Positions 32,947-42,596 are shown, numbered from the stretch's first letter. The stretch: 64,000 bases of DNA from Mycolicibacterium sp. P9-64 (GCF_008329605.1 NZ_NPKO01000003.1:124001-188000), one strand, 5' to 3'. The notes: generated by a model from the sequence alone, not told the origin. Translations and numbers: made by a program.

Positions 32947-35214
32947 ATGTCCATCGCTCGCCCCGTTGTGTCTACGTACCGGCTGCAGATGCGCGGCGAC
33001 CGGTTCACCTTCGCCGACGCGGAGAACCTGCTCGACTACCTCGACGATCTCGGGGTCAGCCACCTCTACCTGTCGCCGATCCTGAGCGCCGCAGAGGGTT
33101 CGACACATGGCTACGACGTCGTGGATCCGACCACGGTGTCGGCAGCACTCGGCGGTGCCGACGGCCTGGCCCGGCTGTCGCAGGCGGCGCACGAAAGACA
33201 GATCGGCCTCATCGTCGACATCGTGCCCAACCACGTCGGCGTCGACGACCCGCGACAGAACGCCTGGTGGTGGGAAGTGTTGACGCACGGCCGTCAGTCG
33301 CAGTACGCGACGTTCTTCGACGTTGACTGGACGCTGGACCCCGACGGCCGAATCGTGTTGCCCGTCCTCGGTTCCGACGACGACGTCGAATCGCTCACCG
33401 TCGACGGTGACGTGCTGCGCCTGGACTCCCGGGCGTGGCCCATCGCTCCCGGCACCGGAGCGGGCAGCGGCGCCGCCGTACACGACCGCCAGCACTACAA
33501 GCTGATCGGCTGGCGCCACAACTTCTGCGGCTACCGGCGGTTCTTCTCCATCACCTCGCTGGCCGCACTGCGCCAGGAGGACCGCGCGGTGTTCGACGCC
33601 ACGCACGTCGAGGTGGCGCGCTGGTTCGCCGAGGGCCTCGTCGACGGCGTGCGCATCGACCACCCCGACGGCCTGTCGAACCCTGCCCGCTATCTGGAAT
33701 GGCTGCGCGAGCTCACCGGGCCCGACGCGTGGATCGTGATCGAGAAGATCCTGGCCGTCGCCGAGCCACTCGATCAGACGCTGCCCGTCGCAGGTACCAC
33801 CGGCTACGACGCGCTACGCGAGATCGGCGGCCTCTTCGTCGATCCCACGGGTGAGACGGCGCTGACCGAGCTCTTCGAGCCGCCGAGCAACGCCCGCGCA
33901 CTGAAGGTCGAGGCCGTGACCGACACTCTGCACAGCGAGCTGGGTCGGTTGTGCAGGGCGATCGTCGCGGCCACCGGTGCCGAGCACCCCGATCTCGCCG
34001 CCGCGGCCGCCGCGTTGATCAGCCACGTCGACGTGTACCGCTCCGACTATCCGTCGCTGGCATCGGTGCTACCGGTGGCGCTGGCCGAGACCGTGATCGA
34101 GACAGCACGATTCGCCGAACCGCTGGCGATCATCGCCACCGCGGTGTCGGCAGGTGGGGAGGCTGCGGTACGCCTGCAGCAGCTGTGCGGCGCAGCCACC
34201 GCCAAGTCCAAGGAGGACTGCCTCTTCTACCGCGACGCCCGGCTGGTGTCGCTCAACGAGGTGGGCGGTGAACCCGAGTGGTTCGGCGTCGGCTCCGCGG
34301 AGTTCCACGAGCGCACCGCCGTCCGCGCGCAGCTGTGGCCGTCGGCGATGACGACGTTGACCACCCACGACACCAAGCGCAGCGAGGACGTCCGCGCCCG
34401 CATCGGCGTGCTGTCGCAGGTGCCGTCGCTGTGGAGCGAGCTCGTCGGCACCTGGATGCGGATGGCACCGCCACCCGATACCGCAACGGCACTGTTCCTG
34501 TGGCAGAACGTGTTCGGCGTGTGGCCGGCGGACGGGGCGGTCACCGACGATCTGCGCGGTCGCCTGCACGCCTATGCCGAGAAGGCGATCCGCGAGGCCG
34601 CCGTCCACACCACGTGGAACGATCCGGACAGCCAGTTCGAATCGGCCGTGCACGCGTGGCTCGACGAGGTGATCGACGGGCCGGTGGCCACGGAGCTGAC
34701 CACGTTGGTGTCCCGGCTCGACGAATTCGGCCGCAGTGATGCGCTCGGCCAGAAGCTGATTCAGCTCACCGCGCCCGGGGTGCCCGACGTGTACCAGGGC
34801 ACCGAGCTCGCCGACGACAGCCTCGTCGACCCCGACAACCGCAGGCCGGTCGACTACGACGCGCACCGTGAGGCGCTGCGCGCCATGGCCGATCCCAAGA
34901 TCCGGGTCGTCGCCGCGGCCTTGCGATTGCGCCGCCAGCACCCCGACACCTTCGCCTCCGGCGGCTATCGGCCGTTGCTGGCCAGCGGGGCGGCGCGTGA
35001 GCACGTGGTGGCATTTCAGCGCGGTGACGTCGTGGTGACGGTCAGCCGGTGGACGGTCCGGCTCGCCGACAGTGGCTGGGGCGACACGTCTTTGGCACTT
35101 CCCGCGGGCCACTGGACCGACCGCCTGACGGGATCGCGGTTCTCCGGAACGGTCGAGCTGGCGAACCTCTACGCGGAGCTACCGGTGGCGCTGCTGGAGA
35201 AGGCGCATGACTGA
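32947..35214 (+). CDS. treY: Malto-oligosyltrehalose synthase
   Basis: A 755-residue GH13 enzyme that rearranges the reducing-end alpha-1,4 bond of malto-oligosaccharides to the alpha,alpha-1,1 bond of trehalose. Family segments: STYRLQMRGDRFTFADA, HLYLSPILSAAEGSTHGYDV, IVDIVPNHVG, GVRIDHPDGLSNP and IVIEKILAVAEPL, plus TTHDTKRSEDVRARI. Its last 8 bp overlap treZ, so the two are translationally coupled. With GlgX and TreZ it forms the glycogen-to-trehalose route. Confidence 0.97.
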   Translation: MSIARPVVSTYRLQMRGDRFTFADAENLLDYLDDLGVSHLYLSPILSAAEGSTHGYDVVDPTTVSAALGGADGLARLSQAAHERQIGLIVDIVPNHVGVDDPRQNAWWWEVLTHGRQSQYATFFDVDWTLDPDGRIVLPVLGSDDDVESLTVDGDVLRLDSRAWPIAPGTGAGSGAAVHDRQHYKLIGWRHNFCGYRRFFSITSLAALRQEDRAVFDATHVEVARWFAEGLVDGVRIDHPDGLSNPARYLEWLRELTGPDAWIVIEKILAVAEPLDQTLPVAGTTGYDALREIGGLFVDPTGETALTELFEPPSNARALKVEAVTDTLHSELGRLCRAIVAATGAEHPDLAAAAAALISHVDVYRSDYPSLASVLPVALAETVIETARFAEPLAIIATAVSAGGEAAVRLQQLCGAATAKSKEDCLFYRDARLVSLNEVGGEPEWFGVGSAEFHERTAVRAQLWPSAMTTLTTHDTKRSEDVRARIGVLSQVPSLWSELVGTWMRMAPPPDTATALFLWQNVFGVWPADGAVTDDLRGRLHAYAEKAIREAAVHTTWNDPDSQFESAVHAWLDEVIDGPVATELTTLVSRLDEFGRSDALGQKLIQLTAPGVPDVYQGTELADDSLVDPDNRRPVDYDAHREALRAMADPKIRVVAAALRLRRQHPDTFASGGYRPLLASGAAREHVVAFQRGDVVVTVSRWTVRLADSGWGDTSLALPAGHWTDRLTGSRFSGTVELANLYAELPVALLEKAHD

Positions 35215-36991
35215 TCACGAATTCGCCGTCTGGGCACCGCGACCCAAGCTCGTGCGCCTCGACGTCGACGGCACGTTGCACGCGATGACCCGGTCGGACG
35301 ACGGCTGGTGGCGCGCAGTGGTCGATGCACGGTCGGACGCACGGTACGGCTTCGTCCTCGATGACGAAGACACGGTGCTGCCCGATCCACGGTCGCCGCG
35401 ACAGCCCGACGGCGTGCACGAGCGCTCGCAGCTGTGGGACGCCGCGACGGCGACGTGGACCGACGCCGGCTGGGCTGGCCGCTCCGTCGAGGGCGCGGTG
35501 CTCTACGAGTTGCACGTCGGAACCTTCACTGCGGCAGGCACGTTCGACTCCGCGATCGACAAGCTCGACTACCTGACCGATCTCGGCGTCGACTTCGTCG
35601 AGGTCATGCCCGTCAACGCGTTCAGCGGCCCGCACGGCTGGGGTTACGACGGTGTGCTCTGGTACGCCGTGCACGAGCCCTACGGCGGCCCCGACGGCTT
35701 GGTGCGGTTCGTCGACGCCTGCCACGCCCGTGGGCTCGGCGTGTTGATCGACGCGGTGTTCAATCACCTCGGCCCCTCGGGGAACTACCTGCCCAGGTTC
35801 GGCCCGTACATGTCGACGGGCAGCAATCCGTGGGGCGAGTCGGTCAACATCGCCGACGCCGGCTCCGACGAAGTGCGCAATTACATCATCGAATGCGCGC
35901 TGCGCTGGATGCGTGACTTCCACGCCGACGGGCTGCGGCTCGATGCGGTGCACGCGCTGGTCGACACCACCGCCGTGCACATCCTCGAGGAGCTTTCCGA
36001 GGAGACCGCTTCTCTTGCAGCGCGATTGGGCAGGCCACTGTCGTTGATCGCCGAGAGCGACCGCAACGACCCGCGGTCGATCACGCCGCGCGACCGCGGT
36101 GGACTCGGCATGACCGCGCAGTGGGACGACGACATCCACCACGCCATCCACACCGCCGTCTCCGGCGAACGTCAGGGGTACTACTCGGATTTCGGCACGC
36201 TGGACGTGCTCGCGACGACGTTGAAGCACGGCTACTTCCACGCTGGCACGTATTCGTCGTTCCGGCGCAGGCGACATGGACGCCCCCTTGACACTGCGAC
36301 CATCCCCGCCACCCGACTACTGGCCTACACCCTGACCCACGATCAGGTGGGCAACCGCGCCGTCGGCGACCGGCCCTCGCAGAACCTGAGCTTCGGACAG
36401 CTCGCGGTCAAGGCTGCCCTGGTGCTCGGATCTCCCTACACGGCAATGCTCTTCATGGGTGAAGAGTGGGGCGCGTCGAGCCCGTTCCAGTTCTTCAGCA
36501 GCCATCCAGAGCCCGAACTCGCGCGCGCCACGGCCGAGGGACGCAAGGCCGAGTTCGCCGAGCACGGATGGGATGCGGACGAGATTCCCGACCCGCAGGA
36601 TCCGCAGACCTTCCAACGCTCCAAGCTGGCGTGGGACGAGATCGACTCGGGCGAGCACGCGCGATTGCGCGAGCTCTACCGCGGGCTGATCGCACTGCGG
36701 CGCGCCGAACCCGACTTCGCCGACCCGTGGCTCGACCACCTCGGCGTCGAGTACGACGAGGATCAGCGCTGGATCGTGTTGCGGCGCGGGGCCTTCGCCG
36801 TGGCCTGCAATCTCGGCACCGAACCAGTCTCGATACCGTTCACCGGAGAGGTGGTGTCGGCCTCCGACGAGCCTGCCGTCGGCCCCGAAGCCACCCGCCT
36901 CGGCGGACAATCGTTCGCGATCCTGCGCGTCACTCCGGTCCCTGATGCTGACGCATGTGCGCCGCATCAGCCCGCCAGCTCACCAGGTTGA
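35207..36991 (+). CDS. treZ: Malto-oligosyltrehalose trehalohydrolase
   Basis: A 594-residue GH13 enzyme releasing trehalose from maltooligosyl trehalose. It has the N-terminal FAVWAPRPKLVRLDVDG beta domain, then GWGYDGVLWYAVHEPYGGPDGL, VLIDAVFNHLGPSGNYL, DGLRLDAVHALVD (nucleophile Asp), SLIAESDRNDP (Glu) and LTHDQVGNRAVGDR. ATG 35207 overlaps the treY stop by 8 bp. Its final 62 bp overlap the convergent Sel1-repeat gene. Confidence 0.97.
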   Translation: MTDHEFAVWAPRPKLVRLDVDGTLHAMTRSDDGWWRAVVDARSDARYGFVLDDEDTVLPDPRSPRQPDGVHERSQLWDAATATWTDAGWAGRSVEGAVLYELHVGTFTAAGTFDSAIDKLDYLTDLGVDFVEVMPVNAFSGPHGWGYDGVLWYAVHEPYGGPDGLVRFVDACHARGLGVLIDAVFNHLGPSGNYLPRFGPYMSTGSNPWGESVNIADAGSDEVRNYIIECALRWMRDFHADGLRLDAVHALVDTTAVHILEELSEETASLAARLGRPLSLIAESDRNDPRSITPRDRGGLGMTAQWDDDIHHAIHTAVSGERQGYYSDFGTLDVLATTLKHGYFHAGTYSSFRRRRHGRPLDTATIPATRLLAYTLTHDQVGNRAVGDRPSQNLSFGQLAVKAALVLGSPYTAMLFMGEEWGASSPFQFFSSHPEPELARATAEGRKAEFAEHGWDADEIPDPQDPQTFQRSKLAWDEIDSGEHARLRELYRGLIALRRAEPDFADPWLDHLGVEYDEDQRWIVLRRGAFAVACNLGTEPVSIPFTGEVVSASDEPAVGPEATRLGGQSFAILRVTPVPDADACAPHQPASSPG

Positions 36992-37715
36992 TCTTCGCCC
37001 GGCGGTGACCGCCGTCCGCGGCACGCTCGTACCAGCGGCGCGCGGTGTCCAGGTCAGGCGGATCCATCTGCTTGTGGTGCAGCCACCCGAGATTGTTCAT
37101 GGCGTTGTAGTTCCCGGCCTCGGCAGCGCGCTCGTACCAGAGCCGCGCGGTGTCCAGGTCAGGCGGATCCGTCCAGCGCGAGTAGAGAAGACCGAGGCTG
37201 TTCATCGCCCTGCTCTCGCCCGCCTCGGCGGCTTTCGCCCACCACCGCCTCGCCGCTTCATCATCCGGCGGATCCATGATCGCGTGGTGCAGCACTCCCA
37301 GGTTGTGCATGGCATCGCTGTGGCCGGCATCGGCGGCGCGCTCCCACCACTGTTGCGTCGCATCGAGATCAGCCGGGCTCACCACCTCCTGGTACAGGTA
37401 CGCGAGCCTGAGCATGGCCTCGATGTTGCCTGCTTCGGCGGCCCGCTCGTACCACTGACACGCTTCGTCGAGATCCCTTGGCGTGGTTAGTTCTTCATGA
37501 ATCCAACCCAGCTCGAGCATGGCTTCGACGTGCCCCGCCTCGGCGGCCCGCTCATACCAGCCGCATGCCAAGTACACGTCCGGCGGATCCATCCATTGCG
37601 AGAACAGCACACCGAGCGCGAATTCGGCATCGGCGTCCCCCTCGCCTGCCGCCTCCTCGTACTGGCGGCGAAGCGCCTCGAGACGGGGCGTCTCGGAGTC
37701 CTCGAGATCGTCCAT
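36930..37715 (-). CDS. Sel1-like repeat (TPR-type) protein
   Basis: A 261-residue cytoplasmic protein made almost wholly of six Sel1-like alpha-alpha repeats of about 35 residues, plus a seventh partial one. Each repeat follows the pattern (A)MxxLGxLH...MDPPDLDxARxWYERAAEAG. The repeats are very regular, and the DPPD turn recurs in four of them. There is no signal peptide or other domain. Sel1 proteins serve as scaffolds for protein-protein contacts; the partners are unknown. It starts 3 bp before the ilvA stop, on the same strand, so it is likely in the ilvA transcript, and its 3' end overlaps treZ by 62 bp. Confidence 0.85.
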   Translation of the reverse strand: MDDLEDSETPRLEALRRQYEEAAGEGDADAEFALGVLFSQWMDPPDVYLACGWYERAAEAGHVEAMLELGWIHEELTTPRDLDEACQWYERAAEAGNIEAMLRLAYLYQEVVSPADLDATQQWWERAADAGHSDAMHNLGVLHHAIMDPPDDEAARRWWAKAAEAGESRAMNSLGLLYSRWTDPPDLDTARLWYERAAEAGNYNAMNNLGWLHHKQMDPPDLDTARRWYERAADGGHRRAKINLVSWRADAAHMRQHQGPE

Positions 37716-37718
37716 GGA

Positions 37719-39002
37719 TCAGGTCAGGTAGCGATACGCCGGTGACCCCGGTTCCAGCGCCTCGACGTGCAGGTCGGACGCCCGCATACGCGCCATCAGA
37801 CCGTCGAAGTCGGCGGCGGAGCCGAGTTCGACCCCGACCAGCGCCTCGCCCGTCTCCCTGTTGTTGCGCTTGACGTACTCGAAGAGCGTGACGTCGTCGT
37901 TCGGGCCGAGCACCTCGTCGAGGAAGCGGCGCAGCGCACCGGGCTCCTGCGGGAAGTCGACGAGGAAGTAGTGCTTGAGCCCGAGGTGTACCAGCGAGCG
38001 CTCGACGACCTCGTTGTAGCGCGATACGTCGTTGTTGCCGCCCGAGATCAGGCACACCACCGTGGACCCCGGCGCAACGTCGGCCTCGAGGAGCGCGGCG
38101 ACCGAGAGCGCACCCGCGGGCTCGGCGATGATGCCCTCGTTCTGGTAGAGGTCGAGCATCGCCGTGCACACCGCACCTTCGTCGACGGTGGTGATGGACA
38201 CCATGTCACCGGCGGCGGCCAGGGCTGCGTACGGCAGCGCGCCGGCCTTCGCGACAGCGGCGCCGTCGACGAACTGGTCGACGTGGTCGAGCGTGACCGG
38301 CTCACCGTTGGCCAAGGCGGCGACCATCGCGGCCGCGCCCGCGGGCTCCACCCCGAGCACGGCGGTACTCGTGGTGCGCTCGGCGAGGTAGGTGGTGATA
38401 CCGCTGATGCAGCCTCCGCCACCGACCGGTACGACGACCAGGTCGGGTTCGACGTCGAGCTGGTCGAGGATCTCCACGGCGATGGTGCCCTGGCCGGCCA
38501 TGGTGCGCAGGTCGTCGTACGGCGGCACCAGGGTGGCGCCGGTGCGGGCGACGTCGTCGAGTGCGGCGGCGGCCGCGACGTCGTAGGTCTTGCCTCCGAC
38601 GATGAGCTCGATGTACTCGCCGCCGTGATAGCGGATGCGATCACGCTTCTGCTTCGGAGTCTTGGCGGGTACGTACACCCGCCCGTGGATGCCCATCGAC
38701 CTGCATGCCAGCGCGAAACCCTGAGCGTGATTGCCTGCCGACGAGCACACCACGCCTGCGGCGATCTCGTCCGGCGTGAGCTGCATCAGCAGGTTGTAGG
38801 CACCGCGCAGCTTGTAGGAGCGCACCGCCTGCAGGTCTTCGCGCTTGAGGTAGACGTTGGCTCCGGTGGCCGCAGACAACCGATCACTGAGTTGCAGGGG
38901 GCTGAGCGCCACTACGCCGGAAATTCGCTCAGCGGCCGCATCGATGTCGGCCGCGGTCAGCGGCGATGACGTGCGGGGACTCTGGCTCACTTCAGCGGAC
39001 AC
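37719..39002 (-). CDS. ilvA: Threonine dehydratase
   Basis: A 427-residue PLP enzyme deaminating threonine to 2-oxobutyrate for isoleucine synthesis. The Schiff-base lysine is in REDLQAVRSYKLRGAYN, the SSAGNHAQGFA loop and the glycine loop PVGGGGCISG bind cofactor phosphate, and a C-terminal ACT-like domain (about 340-427, YFLVDFPQEPGALRRFLDEVLG) offers isoleucine feedback control. The single regulatory domain is the actinobacterial type. GTG 39002 gives the conserved MSAE start with GAGGTGG upstream. Confidence 0.96.
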   Translation of the reverse strand: MSAEVSQSPRTSSPLTAADIDAAAERISGVVALSPLQLSDRLSAATGANVYLKREDLQAVRSYKLRGAYNLLMQLTPDEIAAGVVCSSAGNHAQGFALACRSMGIHGRVYVPAKTPKQKRDRIRYHGGEYIELIVGGKTYDVAAAAALDDVARTGATLVPPYDDLRTMAGQGTIAVEILDQLDVEPDLVVVPVGGGGCISGITTYLAERTTSTAVLGVEPAGAAAMVAALANGEPVTLDHVDQFVDGAAVAKAGALPYAALAAAGDMVSITTVDEGAVCTAMLDLYQNEGIIAEPAGALSVAALLEADVAPGSTVVCLISGGNNDVSRYNEVVERSLVHLGLKHYFLVDFPQEPGALRRFLDEVLGPNDDVTLFEYVKRNNRETGEALVGVELGSAADFDGLMARMRASDLHVEALEPGSPAYRYLT

Positions 39003-39044
39003 CGATCAATGGTGCCACCTCGTGGGCGGTGGGCGAAAACCGGT

Positions 39045-39482
39045 TTAGCCGACCGGGGTCAAGACGAACACCGGGATCTGCCTGTCGGTCTTCTTCTGGT
39101 AGTCGGCATAGTCGGGCCACGCCTCCACCGCGCGCTCCCACCACACGGCCTTTTCCTCGCCGACGACCTCACGGGCGTCGTAGTCCTTGGTGACGGTGCC
39201 GTCCTGCAGCTCCACGCGCGGGGTCTTCTTGATGTTCCAGTACCAAACCGGGTGCTTGGGCGCTCCACCGAGCGACGCCACCACCGCGTACTCGCCGTTG
39301 TTCTCCACCCGCATGAGCGGGGTCTTGCGAATCTTTCCGGTCTTGGCGCCGACGGTGGTCAGCAGGATGACCGCCTTGCCCTTCAGCTCGGTGCCGTCAG
39401 TTCCTCCGGACCTGATGTAGGTCTCCGCGTTCTCGCGAGCCCAGTCCGACGTGCTTGGTTCGTATTCTCCGGTCAGAGGCAT
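39045..39482 (-). CDS. Deazaflavin (F420)-dependent nitroreductase family protein (Rv1558-like)
   Basis: A 145-residue Ddn-family protein. The core is [45 protein letters not shown], the F420-binding split-barrel signature, and the C-terminus [18 protein letters not shown] is typical. It probably uses F420H2 to reduce quinones or nitro compounds; the physiological substrate is not known. It is 42 bp upstream of ilvA on the same strand, as in M. tuberculosis. Confidence 0.9.
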   Translation of the reverse strand: MPLTGEYEPSTSDWARENAETYIRSGGTDGTELKGKAVILLTTVGAKTGKIRKTPLMRVENNGEYAVVASLGGAPKHPVWYWNIKKTPRVELQDGTVTKDYDAREVVGEEKAVWWERAVEAWPDYADYQKKTDRQIPVFVLTPVG

Positions 39483-39570
39483 TCGATCAGCATATTTCCG
39501 CCCACACGAAGATGTACCTGATCCAGCGTTTCGGTTGCCCGAACTCTTGGATACGAGCTATCGTCAACCT

Positions 39571-39792
39571 ATGACGGCCCCCAGCGTCAAGCTAGTGACA
39601 TCCGACACCGAAGTGCGGATCGCCGGTGTCCCGTGGCCGGTGTACAAGCTGGTCGCGCTGGGTGTCGGCCTTCTCGTGCTGCTCGTCGTCGGCGTCGTCA
39701 CCATGAACGTCGGCCCTTCCGTCGTCGCTGCCGCGGCCGCAGGCACCGTGACCTGGCTCGGACTCGGCGTGTTCCAGTCCTCTGACGACTAG
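39571..39792 (+). CDS. Small two-helix membrane protein
   Basis: A 73-residue protein with two close hydrophobic helices (residues about 27-48 and 50-66) after a polar N-terminus (MTAPSVKLVTSDTEVRIAG). It ends FQSSDD. I know no function. ATG 39571 is chosen because an extension upstream would enter the divergent nitroreductase gene. Its stop overlaps the convergent SRPBCC gene by 3 bp. Confidence 0.65.
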   Translation: MTAPSVKLVTSDTEVRIAGVPWPVYKLVALGVGLLVLLVVGVVTMNVGPSVVAAAAAGTVTWLGLGVFQSSDD

Positions 39793-40157
39793 TTCTCCAG
39801 CAGTCCCCGCAACGACTCCAGGTCCGCCGCCACCGCCGCGGCGTCCGCCTCGAACTCCGCGTCCGTGACCCCTGGCCTGCGGCGCAGCGTGAACACCACC
39901 TCACAGCCGGCCTCCCCGCGGATCACCCGCATCGGGTTGTAGACCGCCTCTCCCGACGGGAGCCTGACCACGTGGTCGAGCACGCCGAAGTCGTTCTTCG
40001 GCACGAAGTCGACGACCGCGTCGGACAGCGACGGGTCGGCAAGACCCGCCGCCCACCGCGGCAGCTCGGTCGGATCCGATGCGAACGCGTACACGGCGTC
40101 GGGAGTGGCGTCGATCCAGACGCTGATGTGCCGTGAACTCGTCGTGTCGTCGTCCAT
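39789..40157 (-). CDS. SRPBCC family protein
   Basis: A 122-residue START-like helix-grip protein: HISVWIDATPDAVYAFASDPTELPRWAAGL at the N-terminus, a beta-sheet middle, and a C-terminal helix with EFEADAAAVAADLESLRGLLEN. Ligand and role unknown. ATG at 40157 is 29 bp from the divergent membrane-protein gene. Longer in-frame readings cover that divergent gene and are rejected. Confidence 0.72.
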   Translation of the reverse strand: MDDDTTSSRHISVWIDATPDAVYAFASDPTELPRWAAGLADPSLSDAVVDFVPKNDFGVLDHVVRLPSGEAVYNPMRVIRGEAGCEVVFTLRRRPGVTDAEFEADAAAVAADLESLRGLLEN

Positions 40158-40186
40158 TCGTCCATGGTCGCGCACAAACTGAACGC

Positions 40187-40927
40187 ATGGCCGAAACCCC
40201 CGAGCATCCGAAACGGGTCGAGGCGTTCGTGGTCCGTGCCGAGCACATCGCCTCGGGCGCCGAACACCACGTGCCGTCCTGGCTGCGCCCTGGCGATCCG
40301 GAGAGCAGGCTGCCGGTGCTGGCCGCACTGATCGTGGTGATCGCGCTGCAACTCTCGATCCCGAAGAGCTACACGGTGGTGCCGCGCTGGCCGCTGATCG
40401 CGCTGGAGATCCTGCTCGTCGTGGTCCTGGTTGGCCTGAACCCGTTGCGGCTCTCGAGGCAGACGACGTTCGGCAGGTGGGCCAGCTACGTGCTGCTGGC
40501 GGCGATCACCATCGACAACACGCTGTCCGCGCTGGTTCTCGACATCCGCATCCTGTCCGGTGAGGTCAGCAACAAGGCCGCCGTGCTGCTCGGTAGCGGA
40601 GGTGCGATCTTCGTCACCAACATCATCGTCTTCGGGATCTGGTTCTGGGAACTGGACCGTGGCGGGCCCTTCGCCCGGCGTGAGGGCGCAGAAGAGTATC
40701 CCGACTTCATGTTTCCTCAGATGACGGAACGTGAACTGGCACCGCCGAATTGGCGTCCCGAGTTCGTCGACTACCTCTACGTCAGCATCACCAACGCGGT
40801 GGCGTTCTCGCCAACCGACACCATGCCGATGGCACGGTGGGCCAAAGCGATGATGACCGTACAGGCGGTGGTCTCGGTGACCACGCTGGCGCTCGTCATC
40901 GCCAGGGCCGTGAACGTCTTGGGCTGA
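40187..40927 (+). CDS. Multi-pass membrane protein of unknown function
   Basis: A 246-residue protein with about five hydrophobic segments (residues 41-58, 66-84, 98-117, 130-150 and 220-243) and a polar N-terminus. A conserved-looking re-entrant stretch, YVSITNAVAFSPTDTMPM (near 198-215), lies just before the last helix, like pore loops of some small channels, but I would not call it a channel. It ends ARAVNVLG. The next gene begins 1 bp after its stop, so the two are cotranscribed and may work together. Confidence 0.72.
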   Translation: MAETPEHPKRVEAFVVRAEHIASGAEHHVPSWLRPGDPESRLPVLAALIVVIALQLSIPKSYTVVPRWPLIALEILLVVVLVGLNPLRLSRQTTFGRWASYVLLAAITIDNTLSALVLDIRILSGEVSNKAAVLLGSGGAIFVTNIIVFGIWFWELDRGGPFARREGAEEYPDFMFPQMTERELAPPNWRPEFVDYLYVSITNAVAFSPTDTMPMARWAKAMMTVQAVVSVTTLALVIARAVNVLG

Positions 40928-40928
40928 C

Positions 40929-41699
40929 GTGCGCACGGTGGCGCTGCTGGCATTGCTTGCGGTCAACGCGATCCCGGCGGCCGGGTGGTTCATCGAGGGA
41001 TGGTCGGCGGGCACGACGCTGGTGGTCTACTGGTTCGAGAACGTCGCGGTGTGCTTGTTCGTTGCGGCTCGGATCTTCGCGAATCAGCGCGCCAACCCCC
41101 GTCGGGGGCACTTCGCGTACCAGGGACCGAGATCGGCGGGGCGCGGCGCGCGGGCCTCGTTCCTCGAGGGTTTCCTGGTCACCAGCCTCGTCTTCTCCGC
41201 GGCGCACGGGCTGTTCCTCGGGGTGATCCTGCTCGTGCTCGACCAGAACGGACAGGACCATCTCGCGGGCGTCGTGTGGCATCAGGTGCGAATCGGGTGC
41301 ATCGGCGTGCTCGTCGTCCTCGCCATCGAATTCGCGATGGACCTGCCTGGGCTGCGCCGGTGGTCGTTCTGGCAGATCGAACAGACCGCCAATCCCAGCC
41401 TGGGCCGAATCGCGGTCGTGCACCTGACGCTGGTGCTCGGCTTGTTCGGCGCCGTCCTGACCGATGCATCCGCGTTGTTCGGCGTCTTCGTCGTCCTCAA
41501 GACCCTCAACGCACTGAGCACGGCCCTGCCGCAGTGGGAGCCCCGCACCGCACCCAAGTGGCTGAGCCGGGTGATGAACCGCCTCCCCAACGCGCGCCCA
41601 GGAGAAGACTTCGAGGACCTGTGGGCCAAGGAGCGCGCCGACGAGGCCGCCAGGCGGGTCGGGAACGAACAGCCGTGGGTGGGCACTCGCAACGCGTAA
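40929..41699 (+). CDS. DUF6498-like membrane protein
   Basis: A 256-residue membrane protein beginning MRTVALLALLAVNAIPAAGWFIEGWSAGTTLVVYWFENVAVCLF, the N-terminal pattern of DUF6498 proteins, with about six membrane segments and a charged cytoplasmic C-terminus rich in Glu and Arg. Function unknown. It starts with GTG 40929 directly behind the preceding membrane-protein gene. Between its stop and the next gene lies a short coding relic resembling the preceding gene's C-terminus. Confidence 0.7.
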   Translation: MRTVALLALLAVNAIPAAGWFIEGWSAGTTLVVYWFENVAVCLFVAARIFANQRANPRRGHFAYQGPRSAGRGARASFLEGFLVTSLVFSAAHGLFLGVILLVLDQNGQDHLAGVVWHQVRIGCIGVLVVLAIEFAMDLPGLRRWSFWQIEQTANPSLGRIAVVHLTLVLGLFGAVLTDASALFGVFVVLKTLNALSTALPQWEPRTAPKWLSRVMNRLPNARPGEDFEDLWAKERADEAARRVGNEQPWVGTRNA

Positions 41700-41701
41700 T
41701 G

Positions 41702-41725
41702 GCAAGGGCGGTGAACGTTTTGGGC
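41702..41725 (+). pseudogene. Possible relic of a membrane-protein paralogue C-terminus
   Basis: These 24 bp encode ARAVNVLG in frame, exactly the last eight residues of the gene ending at 40927. The two 24-mers differ at three places, each a third codon position (bases 3, 9 and 18). Here the reading continues without the stop. This looks like the leftover end of a paralogue, but the stretch is short. Confidence 0.35.
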
Positions 41726-41762
41726 AAGACGTTCAGCGCGGAAAGTGGAGTATGTTGCGGTC

Positions 41763-42596
41763 ATGGGGATCGCAACGACGTCACTGACACCCGTCGAGCA
41801 GACGGCCTTTCTCACCGAGTATGCGCGCGCTCTGGACAGTCGAACGCCGCGACCACTCCTCGGTGACACGTTGGCAAGCGAGGTGGTCAGCACGATCGAC
41901 TACGACTTCGCGGGGCTCGGTGTGCAGACCAGCGTGATCCTGCAGACCGCGCTGCGGGCCAAGATGCTCGACGACCGGGTTCGCCAATTCGTCGCCAAGC
42001 ATCCGGATGCAGTGGTGGTCGACATGGGCGCAGGGCTCGACAGCGGGGTGTACCGCGTCGCTCCCCCGTCAACCGTCGATTGGTACAGCGTCGACCTGCC
42101 GGGCATCACCGCCCTGCGCGACGAAGCGCTGCCGGCGAACCCGCAGTCGCATTCCGTGCCGGTTTCCCTGGCCGACGCGCACTGGCCCGACACCATCCCC
42201 GCTGACCGCCCGACCATGCTGATCGCCGACGGGCTGTTCGCCTTCCTGACCGAGCCGGTGATCGCCGGCATCTTCCGGCGCATCACCGAGCACTTCGGAA
42301 CCGGCGAGCTCGCCTTCAACGACTACGGCGGGATCGGCTGGTTCAGCCGCGCGGCGATCAAGGTCTTTCCGCAGAAGATGTTCAAGGACGTCGGAAGTCA
42401 GTGGGGCTACCGAGGTTTCAAGGACGCGCATTACCCGCAGACATGGAATCCGAGGATGGCCCTCGTCGAGGAGGCGAGCCTCACCGACGCGCCGGAGGTC
42501 GACCTCTTCCCCGGCTGGCTCCGGGTGCCCACCAAGCTGATGGGCAAGACGAAGTCCGGCGCCCGCAAGGCGCGGATCCTGCGCTACGCGTTCTAG
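41763..42596 (+). CDS. Class I SAM-dependent methyltransferase (LCMT-like O-methyltransferase)
   Basis: A 277-residue methyltransferase of the leucine carboxyl methyltransferase-like family common in mycobacteria and Streptomyces. The SAM-binding motif is [17 protein letters not shown], followed by the Asp of WYSVDLPG and the [15 protein letters not shown] segment; [22 protein letters not shown] is the substrate-side region. Substrate unknown. The ATG 41763 is preferred over GTG 41745, which would add six unconserved residues. Its end overlaps dnaE1 by 4 bp, tail to tail. Confidence 0.87.
   Translation: MGIATTSLTPVEQTAFLTEYARALDSRTPRPLLGDTLASEVVSTIDYDFAGLGVQTSVILQTALRAKMLDDRVRQFVAKHPDAVVVDMGAGLDSGVYRVAPPSTVDWYSVDLPGITALRDEALPANPQSHSVPVSLADAHWPDTIPADRPTMLIADGLFAFLTEPVIAGIFRRITEHFGTGELAFNDYGGIGWFSRAAIKVFPQKMFKDVGSQWGYRGFKDAHYPQTWNPRMALVEEASLTDAPEVDLFPGWLRVPTKLMGKTKSGARKARILRYAF

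Noticed and set aside
40789..40845. Potassium-channel pore in the membrane protein at 40187
   Set aside because: The SITNAVAFSPTDTMPM stretch only superficially resembles a pore loop and lacks the TVGYG-type filter.
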